DNA of 35,790 nucleotides from Diplocloster agilis (GCF_019042275.1 NZ_JAHQCW010000055.1:1-35790), one strand, 5' to 3'; shown: positions 1-7,444, counted from the first letter of the stretch. Notes: generated from the letters alone by a model not told the origin. Numbers and translations are program-made.

Positions 1-38
1 TAATACTCCCTCGCAATCAATTATTTTATAATTAATTG
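1..38 (-). promoter_or_regulatory. Ribosome binding site and AT-rich inverted repeat of a gene starting off the window
   Basis: On the minus strand the last bases read GCGAGGGAGTATTA, a good Shine-Dalgarno (GGGAG) with the start codon expected just beyond position 1. Directly upstream (14-38) is a 10-bp inverted repeat with one mismatch around a 5-nt AT spacer. This suggests that another minus-strand gene follows the flagellin gene. The inverted repeat could be an operator or a leader hairpin; its role is unknown. Confidence 0.4.
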
Positions 39-153
39 CTTCGCTGCACATTTTCACCACCTTGTCAAGTACTTTTTTTATCTTAAGTTGACAACATTGA
101 GTGCGATCCCCCGGAGGGTTTTTCCTTCCATAGGCGCACTTTCCTATGGAAGG

Positions 154-197
154 AAAAAAACCGCTGCAATGGTCATATTCCATGCAGCGGCTTTTTT
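154..197. terminator. Bidirectional terminator after the flagellin gene
   Basis: A GC-rich stem (161-172 with 180-190, one bulged A) has a run of A on its left (154-160) and of T on its right (192-197), so it can work as an intrinsic terminator on both strands. On the minus strand it lies about 110 bases past the flagellin stop codon and is the expected end of that transcript. Immediately beyond it (124-153) is a second, perfect 11-bp inverted repeat without a T-run, which is the post-terminator motif described in the findings. Confidence 0.8.
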
Positions 198-297
198 ATG
201 CTGTTTACACTTTATCCCGTTTCTGAAAAACTCATTTATGTTTCTCAAAAATCTCGGATACCTAAATCTTAAATGAAATACTCCCCTGGCTGAATCC

Positions 298-1509
298 TTA
301 CTGTAATAACTGTAAGATGGACTGCGGCTGCTGATTGGCCTGAGCTAACATTGCCTGAGCGGACTGCATCAGAACGCTGTTCTTTGTGAACTCCATCATT
401 TCCTTCGCCATGTCTACGTCACGGATACGGGATTCCGCAGCAGTGATGTTCTCGGTGGTTACACCCAGGTTGTTGATGGTGTGTTCCAGACGGTTCTGGA
501 TAGCGCCCAGTTTACCACGGGTAGTGGACACTTTGTTGATGGAATCTGTGATCTTGCCGATGGCATCCTGCGCACCCTTTAAGGTTCCGATATCGATTCC
601 GTCAAGGCCTAATGCGTCAACATGCATATCCGCGATATTCAGCTGCAATACATTCGAAGCTTCAGATGTGTCACCGATCTGTAACAGCAAATCGCCGGTA
701 CCTTTTGTGCTGGCTCCTACCGCTCCGGATTCCACTTTTGTCACATCCGCTGCGGTCAAATCCATACTTGCGGTGTCAGCTTCCAAACGGAAGGACAGCA
801 GAGATTCAATTTTATCTCTATTGGCGGCTGAAACGCTTCCGCCGTCCAGTAAACTCTGTGCCGCACTTCTGACTGCCTTTTCGATGTCAGCGGTCGTATA
901 GGTATGAGCAGCCGCGGTACCTAAAACGATATCAACAGCCGTTCCGTCGGCAGCAACCGTTACGCCGATCGTTCCTGCGGCATTGGCGTTTTTCGCCTCC
1001 AAAGAAACTTTACCGGTGTATCCGCTTCCCATCGTAGCAGTAAAGTCTTTTGCATTGAAGGTAAACGTTGTTGTTTTGCCGTTGTCCAAAGTACCATCCA
1101 GCAGGTTGATTTTGTTGAAATTCGTGGTATCTGCGATACGGTCGATTTCATCTTTTAAAGCTGAAATTTCATCCTGCAGAGCTTTACGGTCAACATCGTC
1201 TTTGTAGGTGCCGTTTGCGGATTTCGTAGCCAGTTCCTGCATACGGTTTAACATGGAATGAACTTCCTGCAGTCCGCCTTCTGCCGTCTGTACTAAGGAG
1301 ATCGCATCCTGCGCATTATCGGTAGCTGCGGTTAAGCCTTTGATCTGCGCTCTCATTTTCTCGGAGATTGCAAGACCTGCAGCGTCATCGCCTGCACGGT
1401 TGATTTTGTAACCGGAAGATAATTTTTCCAGGGATTTGGATACTGCGCTGTTGTTGATTCCCAACTGTCTGTTGGAGTTTAAAGCCATAATGTTGTGTTG
1501 AATTCTCAT
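298..1509 (-). CDS. hag: Flagellin (filament protein)
   Basis: Filament subunit, 403 aa, exported through the flagellar type III apparatus. The N-terminal D0/D1 region (about 1-140) begins MRIQHNIMALNSNRQL and contains the classic LSSGYKINRAGDDAAGLAIS stretch. The C-terminal D1/D0 region (about 310-403) contains NRLEHTINNL and ESRIRDVDMAKEM. The middle (about 140-310) is variable, Ala/Thr/Asp-rich and probably surface exposed. The start is the ATG at 1507-1509 because GGAGGT lies 6 nt upstream and the family N-terminus begins there; the reading frame stays open further upstream but has no family similarity. The gene is transcribed apart from the long flagellar operon: an operon terminator, its own sigma-28-like promoter and two possible CsrA hairpins lie upstream. 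fliS, fliW and csrA are not in the window. Confidence 0.97.
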   Translation of the reverse strand: MRIQHNIMALNSNRQLGINNSAVSKSLEKLSSGYKINRAGDDAAGLAISEKMRAQIKGLTAATDNAQDAISLVQTAEGGLQEVHSMLNRMQELATKSANGTYKDDVDRKALQDEISALKDEIDRIADTTNFNKINLLDGTLDNGKTTTFTFNAKDFTATMGSGYTGKVSLEAKNANAAGTIGVTVAADGTAVDIVLGTAAAHTYTTADIEKAVRSAAQSLLDGGSVSAANRDKIESLLSFRLEADTASMDLTAADVTKVESGAVGASTKGTGDLLLQIGDTSEASNVLQLNIADMHVDALGLDGIDIGTLKGAQDAIGKITDSINKVSTTRGKLGAIQNRLEHTINNLGVTTENITAAESRIRDVDMAKEMMEFTKNSVLMQSAQAMLAQANQQPQSILQLLQ

Positions 1510-1512
1510 ACT

Positions 1513-1528
1513 ATTACCTCCATGTAAT
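1513..1528 (-). promoter_or_regulatory. GGA-loop hairpin over the flagellin Shine-Dalgarno (possible CsrA site 2)
   Basis: In the mRNA the sequence AUUAC-AUGGAG-GUAAU forms a 5-bp stem (6 bp if 1512 pairs with 1529) with a six-base loop that contains GGA, and the loop plus 3' arm hold the Shine-Dalgarno GGAGGU. This matches the CsrA consensus (RUACARGGAUGU) at most positions and has the hexaloop geometry. In B. subtilis hag, CsrA site BS2 also overlaps the Shine-Dalgarno. CsrA control here is an inference. Confidence 0.6.
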
Positions 1529-1538
1529 ATTTGATATT

Positions 1539-1554
1539 GGGACTTCCGTGTCCC
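1539..1554 (-). promoter_or_regulatory. GGA-loop hairpin upstream in the flagellin leader (possible CsrA site 1)
   Basis: The leader RNA reads GGGAC-ACGGAA-GUCCC: a perfect 5-bp stem with a six-base loop that has GGA in its centre. It lies 10 nt upstream of the second GGA hairpin. Two closely spaced hairpins of this type are the arrangement that CsrA dimers bridge in the B. subtilis hag leader. Confidence 0.55.
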
Positions 1555-1568
1555 GCTTTTTTGTATGT

Positions 1569-1594
1569 ATGCCAAACGGGCCCTTGTTTGGCAT
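1569..1594 (-). other. Stable 9-bp hairpin in the flagellin 5' leader
   Basis: A perfect inverted repeat (1569-1577 with 1586-1594, 8-nt loop) lies within the transcribed leader between the sigma-28-like promoter and the two GGA hairpins. There is no T-run after it, so it is not a terminator. It probably stabilises the leader or protects the 5' end; this is inference. Confidence 0.5.
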
Positions 1595-1634
1595 TGGAAC
1601 TTCCAAGATATCCATCTCTTCCGCTCTGATATAA

Positions 1635-1661
1635 ATATCGAACGCTTTCTCTTAAATTTCA
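1635..1661 (-). promoter_or_regulatory. Sigma-28 (FliA)-type promoter of the flagellin gene
   Basis: Read on the minus strand this is TGAA, 15 nt, then TTCGATAT. The consensus for sigma-28/sigma-D is TAAA-N15-GCCGATAA, so the -35 matches 3 of 4, the spacer is exact, and the CGATA core of the -10 is present. It lies 126 bases upstream of the flagellin ATG, giving a leader of about 118 nt. The cognate sigma factor gene (fliA) is in the upstream operon. Confidence 0.6.
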
Positions 1662-1763
1662 CCGTCAAATTGCACAAATTTTCCGTTATTTTTTTATGCT
1701 TTTGTCATAATCAATCCAGTTCTAAAATCCGCTCTGTCCCCAGGCACATTTCCCTATAGAACG

Positions 1764-1798
1764 AAAAAACGGCCGCCAATGTTTATTTTGGCGAACCG
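1764..1798 (-). terminator. Terminator of the long flagellar operon
   Basis: The minus strand reads an 11-bp stem (1788-1798 with 1770-1779/80, including two G-U pairs) with a short AU-rich loop, followed by six T (1764-1769). It lies 28 bases past the stop codon of the VanY-like gene and separates the operon from the flagellin promoter. It is followed by the motif TTCTATAGGGAAATGTGCC, one copy of a post-terminator repeat seen three times in this window. Confidence 0.8.
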
Positions 1799-1825
1799 CT
1801 TCTCTGAGAAATGACAGAACCGTCC

Positions 1826-2473
1826 CTACCCATACAGGCTTTCCTCAATATAAAATTCCTCCAGACACATGCCCGTCCGGTGCAGATACTCCGCAGCCTT
1901 TTCCCCTACATATCGGAAATGCCAGGGCTGGTATTGAATTCCAGTATATTCTTCCTTTCCTCTGTCGTACCGCAGGATAAATCCATATTCCCAGGAATGC
2001 TTCCCAAGCCACGCGCCTTCCGGCGTATCCGCAAACGCTTCCTCCAACTGCCCGCAGCTCCCGCTGCCGATATCCACCGCCAATCCAAGGCTGTGTTCCC
2101 CGGAACCAGCCTCCTTAAGCTCCTGCTCATCCAAAGTCCGGTAACCGGAACAGACGACAGGCTTAAGCCCCTGGTCTTTCATATCCTCTAACATCTCCAT
2201 CAACGGCTCCCGGACTCTCTCATCCACCTGCTGGGAACTGCCCGGGATCTCTTGTAGATTCCGCTCCGCCTGATCATCCCCGGACGCAGGATACCGGTCG
2301 TTCGTAAGGATCAGGCACCACATATCCGACTCATCCAGTACGAACCCCTCCTGCGCGCTCCCCGTCTCCTGTTTGGCCGCCGCATACAGCAAGACCAGGA
2401 TCAGCAAAAATGTATAGATCAGCATCCGCCGGTTCCGGATTACCATCTGTTCACGGGCTGTTCGCTTTGCCAT
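1826..2473 (-). CDS. VanY/LdcB-type peptidoglycan carboxypeptidase, membrane anchored
   Basis: Protein of 215 aa with one N-terminal membrane segment (about 17-33) and an outside peptidase M15B domain. Enzymes of this family remove D-Ala from peptidoglycan stem peptides and bind zinc. Visible motifs are SGYRT (109-113), EHSLGLAVDI (126-135, zinc ligands H127 and D134) and WHFRYV (184-189, third ligand H185). The residue two before W-H, normally the catalytic Glu of E-x-W-H, is Gln (Q182, codon CAG), so activity may be reduced or different. It is the last gene of the flagellar operon, 17 bases after the PilZ gene. Its place suggests cell-wall trimming around the flagellar rod, but it could also be a passenger gene. 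The family assignment is firm; the role is inferred. Confidence 0.85.
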   Translation of the reverse strand: MAKRTAREQMVIRNRRMLIYTFLLILVLLYAAAKQETGSAQEGFVLDESDMWCLILTNDRYPASGDDQAERNLQEIPGSSQQVDERVREPLMEMLEDMKDQGLKPVVCSGYRTLDEQELKEAGSGEHSLGLAVDIGSGSCGQLEEAFADTPEGAWLGKHSWEYGFILRYDRGKEEYTGIQYQPWHFRYVGEKAAEYLHRTGMCLEEFYIEESLYG

Positions 2474-2490
2474 CGCTTCTCATCTCCCGC

Positions 2491-3135
2491 CTAGCGGATC
2501 CGCCTGAGCTGGTCATTCTGACGCTTCAGGATATACTTATACAGCAGATCTTCCTGCAGAACCGTCATTTCCATGAATTCGCAGCCATATCCCAGATAAC
2601 CGTCCGCCCGCTCCACCCTGCGCCGGATCTCGCAGGCATACAGCATGGAATCGCCTAGCTTCGGAATCATGATATTAAAACTGTCATCCGGGGTCAGCTC
2701 CCGCTTGATCTTAAACATCAGGCCTCCCAGGCTTATATCCACCAACTGCACCCGGATATCGTTGGCGTCCTCATTCTGCGCCTCCTCTTCCTCAGCTTTT
2801 CGGACCAGATTGTAAATGATTCCCTCATCTCTGGTACTGATGCGGAAGTACTCCCGCCGTTCATCGTTGGTAGCCTCGTTCAGGTCCGTGATGCGCGCCA
2901 TCTGCTTCGTGGATATATACACGCGGCCGATCAGAACCCGAAAACCGATTCTGGTATTGTAAATTTCAACCTTCACCAGAAGATTATATGGTATCTCCGG
3001 CAGTTCGTTCCGGGAACTGCTGATATCAATGTATTTTTCCTTCACTCGGTGCAGGGTTCCCATGGTCAGCAGATCATTATTTTTCGTCTTTACCACACAG
3101 GAAGATCCCACATAACTATCGGGTAACTCTACCAT
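2491..3135 (-). CDS. PilZ domain protein (YcgR-like c-di-GMP effector)
   Basis: Protein of 214 aa with an N-terminal YcgR-like beta domain (about 1-90) and a C-terminal PilZ domain (about 91-210). Both c-di-GMP contact motifs are intact: R94xxxR98 in the linker (RREYFR) and D133xSxxG138 (DISLGG). YcgR/DgrA-type proteins bind c-di-GMP and slow or bias the motor by touching MotA or the switch complex. It sits in the flagellar operon 27 bases after the fhlB-like gene, which fits a motor brake. No riboswitch for c-di-GMP was found in the window, so this protein is the only visible c-di-GMP input to the locus. Confidence 0.92.
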   Translation of the reverse strand: MVELPDSYVGSSCVVKTKNNDLLTMGTLHRVKEKYIDISSSRNELPEIPYNLLVKVEIYNTRIGFRVLIGRVYISTKQMARITDLNEATNDERREYFRISTRDEGIIYNLVRKAEEEEAQNEDANDIRVQLVDISLGGLMFKIKRELTPDDSFNIMIPKLGDSMLYACEIRRRVERADGYLGYGCEFMEMTVLQEDLLYKYILKRQNDQLRRIR

Positions 3136-3162
3136 GCTGCCGCCTCCTCACTTCTATTCGCT

Positions 3163-3537
3163 CTATCGCTGTCCTTCCTCTTCCCTGCGTCCTCTTGCGG
3201 ATATAAGGCCTGCCCGTATCTTCTTTCCCGCCGGCTGTTCATCCGCGCTTTTTGCCGGTCCGGCCCCTTCCTGGAGCTTTTTAGAGGTCTCCATCAGTTT
3301 ACAGTAGATGGCCGCCACCACCTCGTACAGTTCCGTTGGTATATTGCTGCCCACTTCCAGCATACACAGCATGGACGCGGCACTGTCATCTTTAAATACG
3401 GGGATTCCCTTTTTTTCCGCAATATTGATGATGTTTTCCGCCACGGTGCCATAACCGGAGGCGATTACCACCGGCGACGCGTCTTCCTCTATGTTATATT
3501 TTAAGGCCACAGCTTTTCGCTTTTTATATTTTGACAT
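3163..3537 (-). CDS. FhlB/YlqH-like protein (FlhB C-terminal domain paralogue)
   Basis: Protein of 124 aa resembling the cytoplasmic C-domain of the export switch FlhB (EscU/YscU family) without its membrane part. The segment PVVIASGYGTVAENIINIAE, then KGIPVFKD and VGSNIPTELYEVVAAIY, matches the family; the autocleavage motif NPTH of full FlhB is not present. The ATG at 3535-3537 is chosen over the upstream in-frame ATG at 3576, because the family N-terminus (KYKKRKAVALKY) begins there and AAAGGA precedes it. It overlaps the upstream FliK-like gene by 14 bases, so the two are translationally coupled, as are ylqG and ylqH in B. subtilis. A full-length flhB is not in the window. Confidence 0.85.
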   Translation of the reverse strand: MSKYKKRKAVALKYNIEEDASPVVIASGYGTVAENIINIAEKKGIPVFKDDSAASMLCMLEVGSNIPTELYEVVAAIYCKLMETSKKLQEGAGPAKSADEQPAGKKIRAGLISARGRREEEGQR

Positions 3538-4918
3538 CGACACCCGTCCTTTTGTATGGCAGTGTTTTAAATACATCCATCAGGGACCGGACCTTCTCCA
3601 GCTTTTCCACGCGCACATCGGTCATAAGGTAGCCCTTTTCCTGGGCGATATCCCGGAATTCCGGCGCCAGGCTTTGGAATACCTGGGTATAGCGTTCCGG
3701 ACAGAACAGTTGGAACCGGATTCTGCCGTCGATCACCATGAATTCCGCCTCCATCTGCCCAATTCCCTGAATGTCAAAGGTAATCAGCATATGAATGTGT
3801 CGTCCCTCGTCCTCCCGCTCCTTCGGCTCGTCCCGGTCATCCGGATCGATCCAGAGTTCCGCGAAGGACTTCATCCCTTCATAATCCACCGGAATCACAA
3901 AATGCAGCAGCGGCGTATAGTTACAGGGCGAGGACAGAAGACTTGTGATAATTTTCTCGATCTTCTCCCCGTTTAAGCTGCTCATCTGGGTTTCCCGATC
4001 CTGCTTGCTGATGATATCCGCCAGGATGTCCATTACTTTTGATCTTCTCTGCTGGGTCCCCCTGTACGCATCTGACAGGTATTCCCGGACCAGCGTCTTC
4101 AGCAGATCCTTGTTTTCCCTGCCGCTTACATGAACCAGCACGTTTAACAGCGCCTCCTGCAGGTAAGACGGGTTATCCTGGAACCTGGACAGATTATAGA
4201 TCATATTCGGTATCACCCGCGCCACCTGAGGCGTATATAAAATACTGTTCTCCAGTTCTTTGACTATGGCCAGCACCTGGGTTTTCAGCTGCTGGAAATC
4301 CACCGGCGCGTCCTGCCTCCGAAACGCTGCCGCCAGTTCCGATAATTTCCCGGACAGGTTCTGGCTCGGCTTTAGCTGCTCCGCCAGATATTCCAGGCTG
4401 TTGCCCACGGAGTCCAGCACGTCCTGTCTGGATACTTCTCCGTTAACCGCCTTTAACAGCTCCGCGATCTCGCTTTTGATCCCCGGCTTTTCCTCGTACA
4501 GATTCCTCAGGAATTCAAACAGCGGCCCCTGGAACAGCGTGGAAGAATACTCCTGCTTTTTCAGCTCATCCACGATCGCCTCCGGACCGATCAGCAGGGA
4601 CTGGAAGAGCTGCCGGATCTCCTGTGTGACGGTTTTGTTGTTTACCGGAAGAAGATTGATAATCTCTTCCAGAAGATAAATATTTTTCAGATAGTTCACC
4701 GTTACATCCGGGTCCTTGATCAGATTCATCAAAGTAGCCGCCCCGGCTTCCTTCTGGAAAATATTGTGCTGTCCCAACAGTTCGCTGCTATTGGGATTCT
4801 TCACTATATGGCTGATTTCCTGCAGATCAAACGGAATAGAGGGGTCCTGGGCCGCCTTGTTGGGCTGAATCACATTCTTGCTGATCATGGGGGAGGTCAC
4901 TTTTAATATGTCTGCCAT
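3524..4918 (-). CDS. YlqG-like protein with a FliK-type C-terminal domain (probable)
   Basis: Protein of 464 aa. The N-terminal two thirds are largely helical, without signal peptide or membrane segments and without clear family motifs. The C-terminal third (about 350-464), with HIHMLITFDIQGIGQMEAEF, IDGRIRFQLFCPE and a run of amphipathic helix, resembles the beta-rich hook-length-control (Flg_hook) domain of FliK and YlqG. Placement directly before the fhlB-like gene supports this, because B. subtilis has the same ylqG-ylqH pair. The start ATG at 4918 has AAAGGAG 11 nt upstream. The likely role is regulating export specificity together with the FhlB partner, but the function of such pairs is not settled. 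The C-domain assignment is an inference from pattern and context. Confidence 0.65.
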   Translation of the reverse strand: MADILKVTSPMISKNVIQPNKAAQDPSIPFDLQEISHIVKNPNSSELLGQHNIFQKEAGAATLMNLIKDPDVTVNYLKNIYLLEEIINLLPVNNKTVTQEIRQLFQSLLIGPEAIVDELKKQEYSSTLFQGPLFEFLRNLYEEKPGIKSEIAELLKAVNGEVSRQDVLDSVGNSLEYLAEQLKPSQNLSGKLSELAAAFRRQDAPVDFQQLKTQVLAIVKELENSILYTPQVARVIPNMIYNLSRFQDNPSYLQEALLNVLVHVSGRENKDLLKTLVREYLSDAYRGTQQRRSKVMDILADIISKQDRETQMSSLNGEKIEKIITSLLSSPCNYTPLLHFVIPVDYEGMKSFAELWIDPDDRDEPKEREDEGRHIHMLITFDIQGIGQMEAEFMVIDGRIRFQLFCPERYTQVFQSLAPEFRDIAQEKGYLMTDVRVEKLEKVRSLMDVFKTLPYKRTGVDVKI

Positions 4919-4941
4919 CGCTATTTGCTCCTTTGATCCGC

Positions 4942-6609
4942 CTACAGGCCCTTCTTAATTTCTCCGTCCAGATAATAGAAGCTGCAGTGGTCTTCTTTCC
5001 GGCTGATTGTAAGTTTGGAATCACCGATACAGATGACGGTGCCGGGATAGACTTCTCCGGCGGTCAGCCTGGTTTTCCCCACTTCCCGGATCTTCTGCGC
5101 GATCTGGGCGGCTGTGGTTTTTAACTGCTTCTGCTTGAGAGAATTCACCGGCAGCTTGAGCTTTAGTTCATTCAGCCGTTCCGACTGTTTGGGGGTGATA
5201 GATCCCGATTTCTGACGGGCGCTCAGATATGCGATATTTTTCTGACACTCTTCCAGCGTCTGTGTGATCGTTTTCAGTTCCTCCGCAATCTCTTCCACCT
5301 GGGCGATCTGCTGGGGGGTGACGCCCAGTGTGACCTGGGTGGGGATATGGCTCTCCGCCCCCACGGCCTTTACTTTCATCAGGTTAAACACATTGCACTT
5401 TCCGCCGATAAACGCCCCCCGGCGTCCCAGCAGAGTGAGATTATTCTCACAGGATACCTCTGAATTGATGATATATTCCGCCTGGATATCGCCTCGGGCA
5501 TAGATTTTACAGTCCTCCAGGAATTTCGCGGTAACGCTGCCATCCGCCTCCAGGACGCCGCTTCGCATGCCCCGCATTCCCTTATGAAGCAGAATATTCC
5601 CTCCTGCCTTCAGGAACGCGCCCTCCACGATTCCCATGACGGTAATATCTCCCTTGGCTTTCACGTGAAATCCTTCCAGCACATCGCCGCGGATCAGGAC
5701 ACTGCCGGAAAAATCCACGTTGCCGACGGAGTTATCCACATTTCCATTTACCTGGAACACATTTTCCACCTGAAACCGGCCGGAACGAAAGCTTAAATTT
5801 CCCTCACAGGCCGACACAAGCTTATCCTTTTCCGGGGAGTAAACTACGTTTTTCCCCTGGGGAATCGGAGGCATCACGCCCATCTTCCCTTTTACCGGTT
5901 CGCCGAACACATCCATGCCGTCCTCCGGTTCCGTGGGGCGCGTGATCTCACAGATCACTTCCCCTTTCTTGACGTTATGGATCAGATTCAGGCTTTTAAA
6001 ATCGATATTTCCATTTTCCCTGGTGGCATACTTTAACTGATGCTGCCGGGGATAATAATCTTTGATCTTTCCGTTCTGTCCGTTTACCGGAGGCTGGCCC
6101 CGGGCAATGATAAACATCTGCCTGTAGGCTCTGGTATCCACGATTTCCCGGAGTTTTTCCCCGTCGATCCCGAAGACAATACCATTGTCCTCCAGCACAT
6201 CCTTAAGATCCCGTTCCAGGATATCCCGGCCGCCCCCTGTCGGGCCGGTCAGAATGACGGACGCCGTCATTTTATCCGGAGAGACGGTCAGCTCCACAGA
6301 CGCATCCGCCGTGATCTCTTCCTCCGATGCCGGGGGCGTTTCCTCCCCCTGTGCGTTCTCTTCTGTCTCATCGGGGAGATTCTCGCCGTTTAAAACCGCC
6401 ATAGCGCGTTCTTTTTTCCGGCGTTCCTTTTCGTTCCAGTCCTCTACGGTCTCGATCATGGCCTTTTCATCCTCCGGCTCCTCTGCCGTATGGGACTTTT
6501 GCGATCCGTGGGCTTCATTTCCGGCGTTCTTAACGCCATCGGTAGCCGTATCATCGTCTTCGTCTAAATATTTGGAAAACAGGCTGTAGATAAAACTTTT
6601 TTCACCCAT
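4942..6609 (-). CDS. DUF342/FapA family flagellar assembly protein A
   Basis: Protein of 555 aa. The first 130 residues are acidic and low complexity. A FapA-type N-domain follows (about 130-270, with ARGQPPVNGQNGKIKDYYP and PEDGMDVFGEPVKGK). Then comes a right-handed beta-helix of short Gly/Val repeats (about 280-410, e.g. GSVLIRGDVLEGFHVKAKGD) and a coiled coil with a small C-terminal beta domain (about 420-555). DUF342 proteins are common in clostridial flagellar and envelope loci; in Vibrio FapA affects polar flagellar assembly. The product is predicted to be cytoplasmic. GGGGGGAG gives a strong ribosome binding site before the ATG. Its exact job here is unknown. Confidence 0.85.
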   Translation of the reverse strand: MGEKSFIYSLFSKYLDEDDDTATDGVKNAGNEAHGSQKSHTAEEPEDEKAMIETVEDWNEKERRKKERAMAVLNGENLPDETEENAQGEETPPASEEEITADASVELTVSPDKMTASVILTGPTGGGRDILERDLKDVLEDNGIVFGIDGEKLREIVDTRAYRQMFIIARGQPPVNGQNGKIKDYYPRQHQLKYATRENGNIDFKSLNLIHNVKKGEVICEITRPTEPEDGMDVFGEPVKGKMGVMPPIPQGKNVVYSPEKDKLVSACEGNLSFRSGRFQVENVFQVNGNVDNSVGNVDFSGSVLIRGDVLEGFHVKAKGDITVMGIVEGAFLKAGGNILLHKGMRGMRSGVLEADGSVTAKFLEDCKIYARGDIQAEYIINSEVSCENNLTLLGRRGAFIGGKCNVFNLMKVKAVGAESHIPTQVTLGVTPQQIAQVEEIAEELKTITQTLEECQKNIAYLSARQKSGSITPKQSERLNELKLKLPVNSLKQKQLKTTAAQIAQKIREVGKTRLTAGEVYPGTVICIGDSKLTISRKEDHCSFYYLDGEIKKGL

Positions 6610-6661
6610 GGACTCCCCCCTTTCTTATCAATGTATGACCGCTCTTTCTGCCTTAGTATCG

Positions 6662-7426
6662 CTATCTCAAGTTATTGACGAACTCTTCCATCTGGTCGGC
6701 GGTTGTCACGATCCGGCTGTTTAGCTGGAATGCCCGCTGGGCCTGTATGAGATTCACCATCTCGTCGGTCACATCGGTCCGCGACAGCTCCAGGGCTCCG
6801 CTTAAGATCTTGTTGCCCTCGGTCTGCATGGCCACCGGAGCCCACTGTCCCGAATTCGGGCTGGTCCCGTAGAGATTCTTCCCAAGAGGGATGAGCCCGC
6901 TTGGATACTCACAGGTGTACAGTCCGATTCTGGTGGATAGTCCGGTCAGATCCAGGCCCGTGCCGGGGACCGGGTTCCCGTTTTCATCCTCGACGGTCTG
7001 GTAGGCCAGCGCGATCCGGTTTCCATTGGAATCCAGCACATAATCTCCGTTTCTGGTTGTCAGGAAATTTCCCTCCGGGGTGGAGGAAATCTGAAAAGCT
7101 CCGTCTCTTGTGTATACGGGCCGGTCTCCCCCGTTGTCGACGGCAAAATAACCGGTCCCGGACACCGCGAAATCCAGCTCCCGGTCCGTCCTCTCGAACA
7201 GTCCCTGGGCGAAAACCGTCTCCATGCCCACGCCCCGGACACCGTGCCCGATCATGTGCTCTCCCTGCGTCTTGACATCCATCTGCGTATACAGTAGGTC
7301 GTCAAAGGAAGCTTTCAGCGGTTTATAACCAATGGTATTGGCATTTGCCATATTATTCGCCGTGGCATCCAGCTGGGCCTGAAACGCCTGTAAGCCGGAT
7401 ACTGCGGAATAGTATGCGATATTCAT
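6662..7426 (-). CDS. flgG: Flagellar rod protein, FlgG-like
   Basis: Protein of 254 aa of the rod/hook family. The N-terminal helix (about 1-35) carries the signature TANNMANANTIGYK, and the C-terminal helix (about 210-254) carries DVTDEMVNLIQAQRAFQLNS. These two ends form the rod coiled coil. The length fits FlgG (about 260) and the ELSRTDVTDEMVNLI end is the FlgG form. It is exported by the flagellar apparatus to the distal rod. It starts 18 bases after the FlgF-like gene, with GGAAGG upstream. Assignment to FlgG rather than FlgF rests on the C-terminal sequence and is moderately sure. Confidence 0.88.
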   Translation of the reverse strand: MNIAYYSAVSGLQAFQAQLDATANNMANANTIGYKPLKASFDDLLYTQMDVKTQGEHMIGHGVRGVGMETVFAQGLFERTDRELDFAVSGTGYFAVDNGGDRPVYTRDGAFQISSTPEGNFLTTRNGDYVLDSNGNRIALAYQTVEDENGNPVPGTGLDLTGLSTRIGLYTCEYPSGLIPLGKNLYGTSPNSGQWAPVAMQTEGNKILSGALELSRTDVTDEMVNLIQAQRAFQLNSRIVTTADQMEEFVNNLR

Positions 7427-7444
7427 AGAAAAACCTTCCTTCCG

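Noticed and set aside
1510-1677. Upstream extension of the flagellin frame by 56 codons
   Set aside because: It runs through the leader hairpins and the sigma-28-like promoter; flagellin N-termini begin at MRIQHN.
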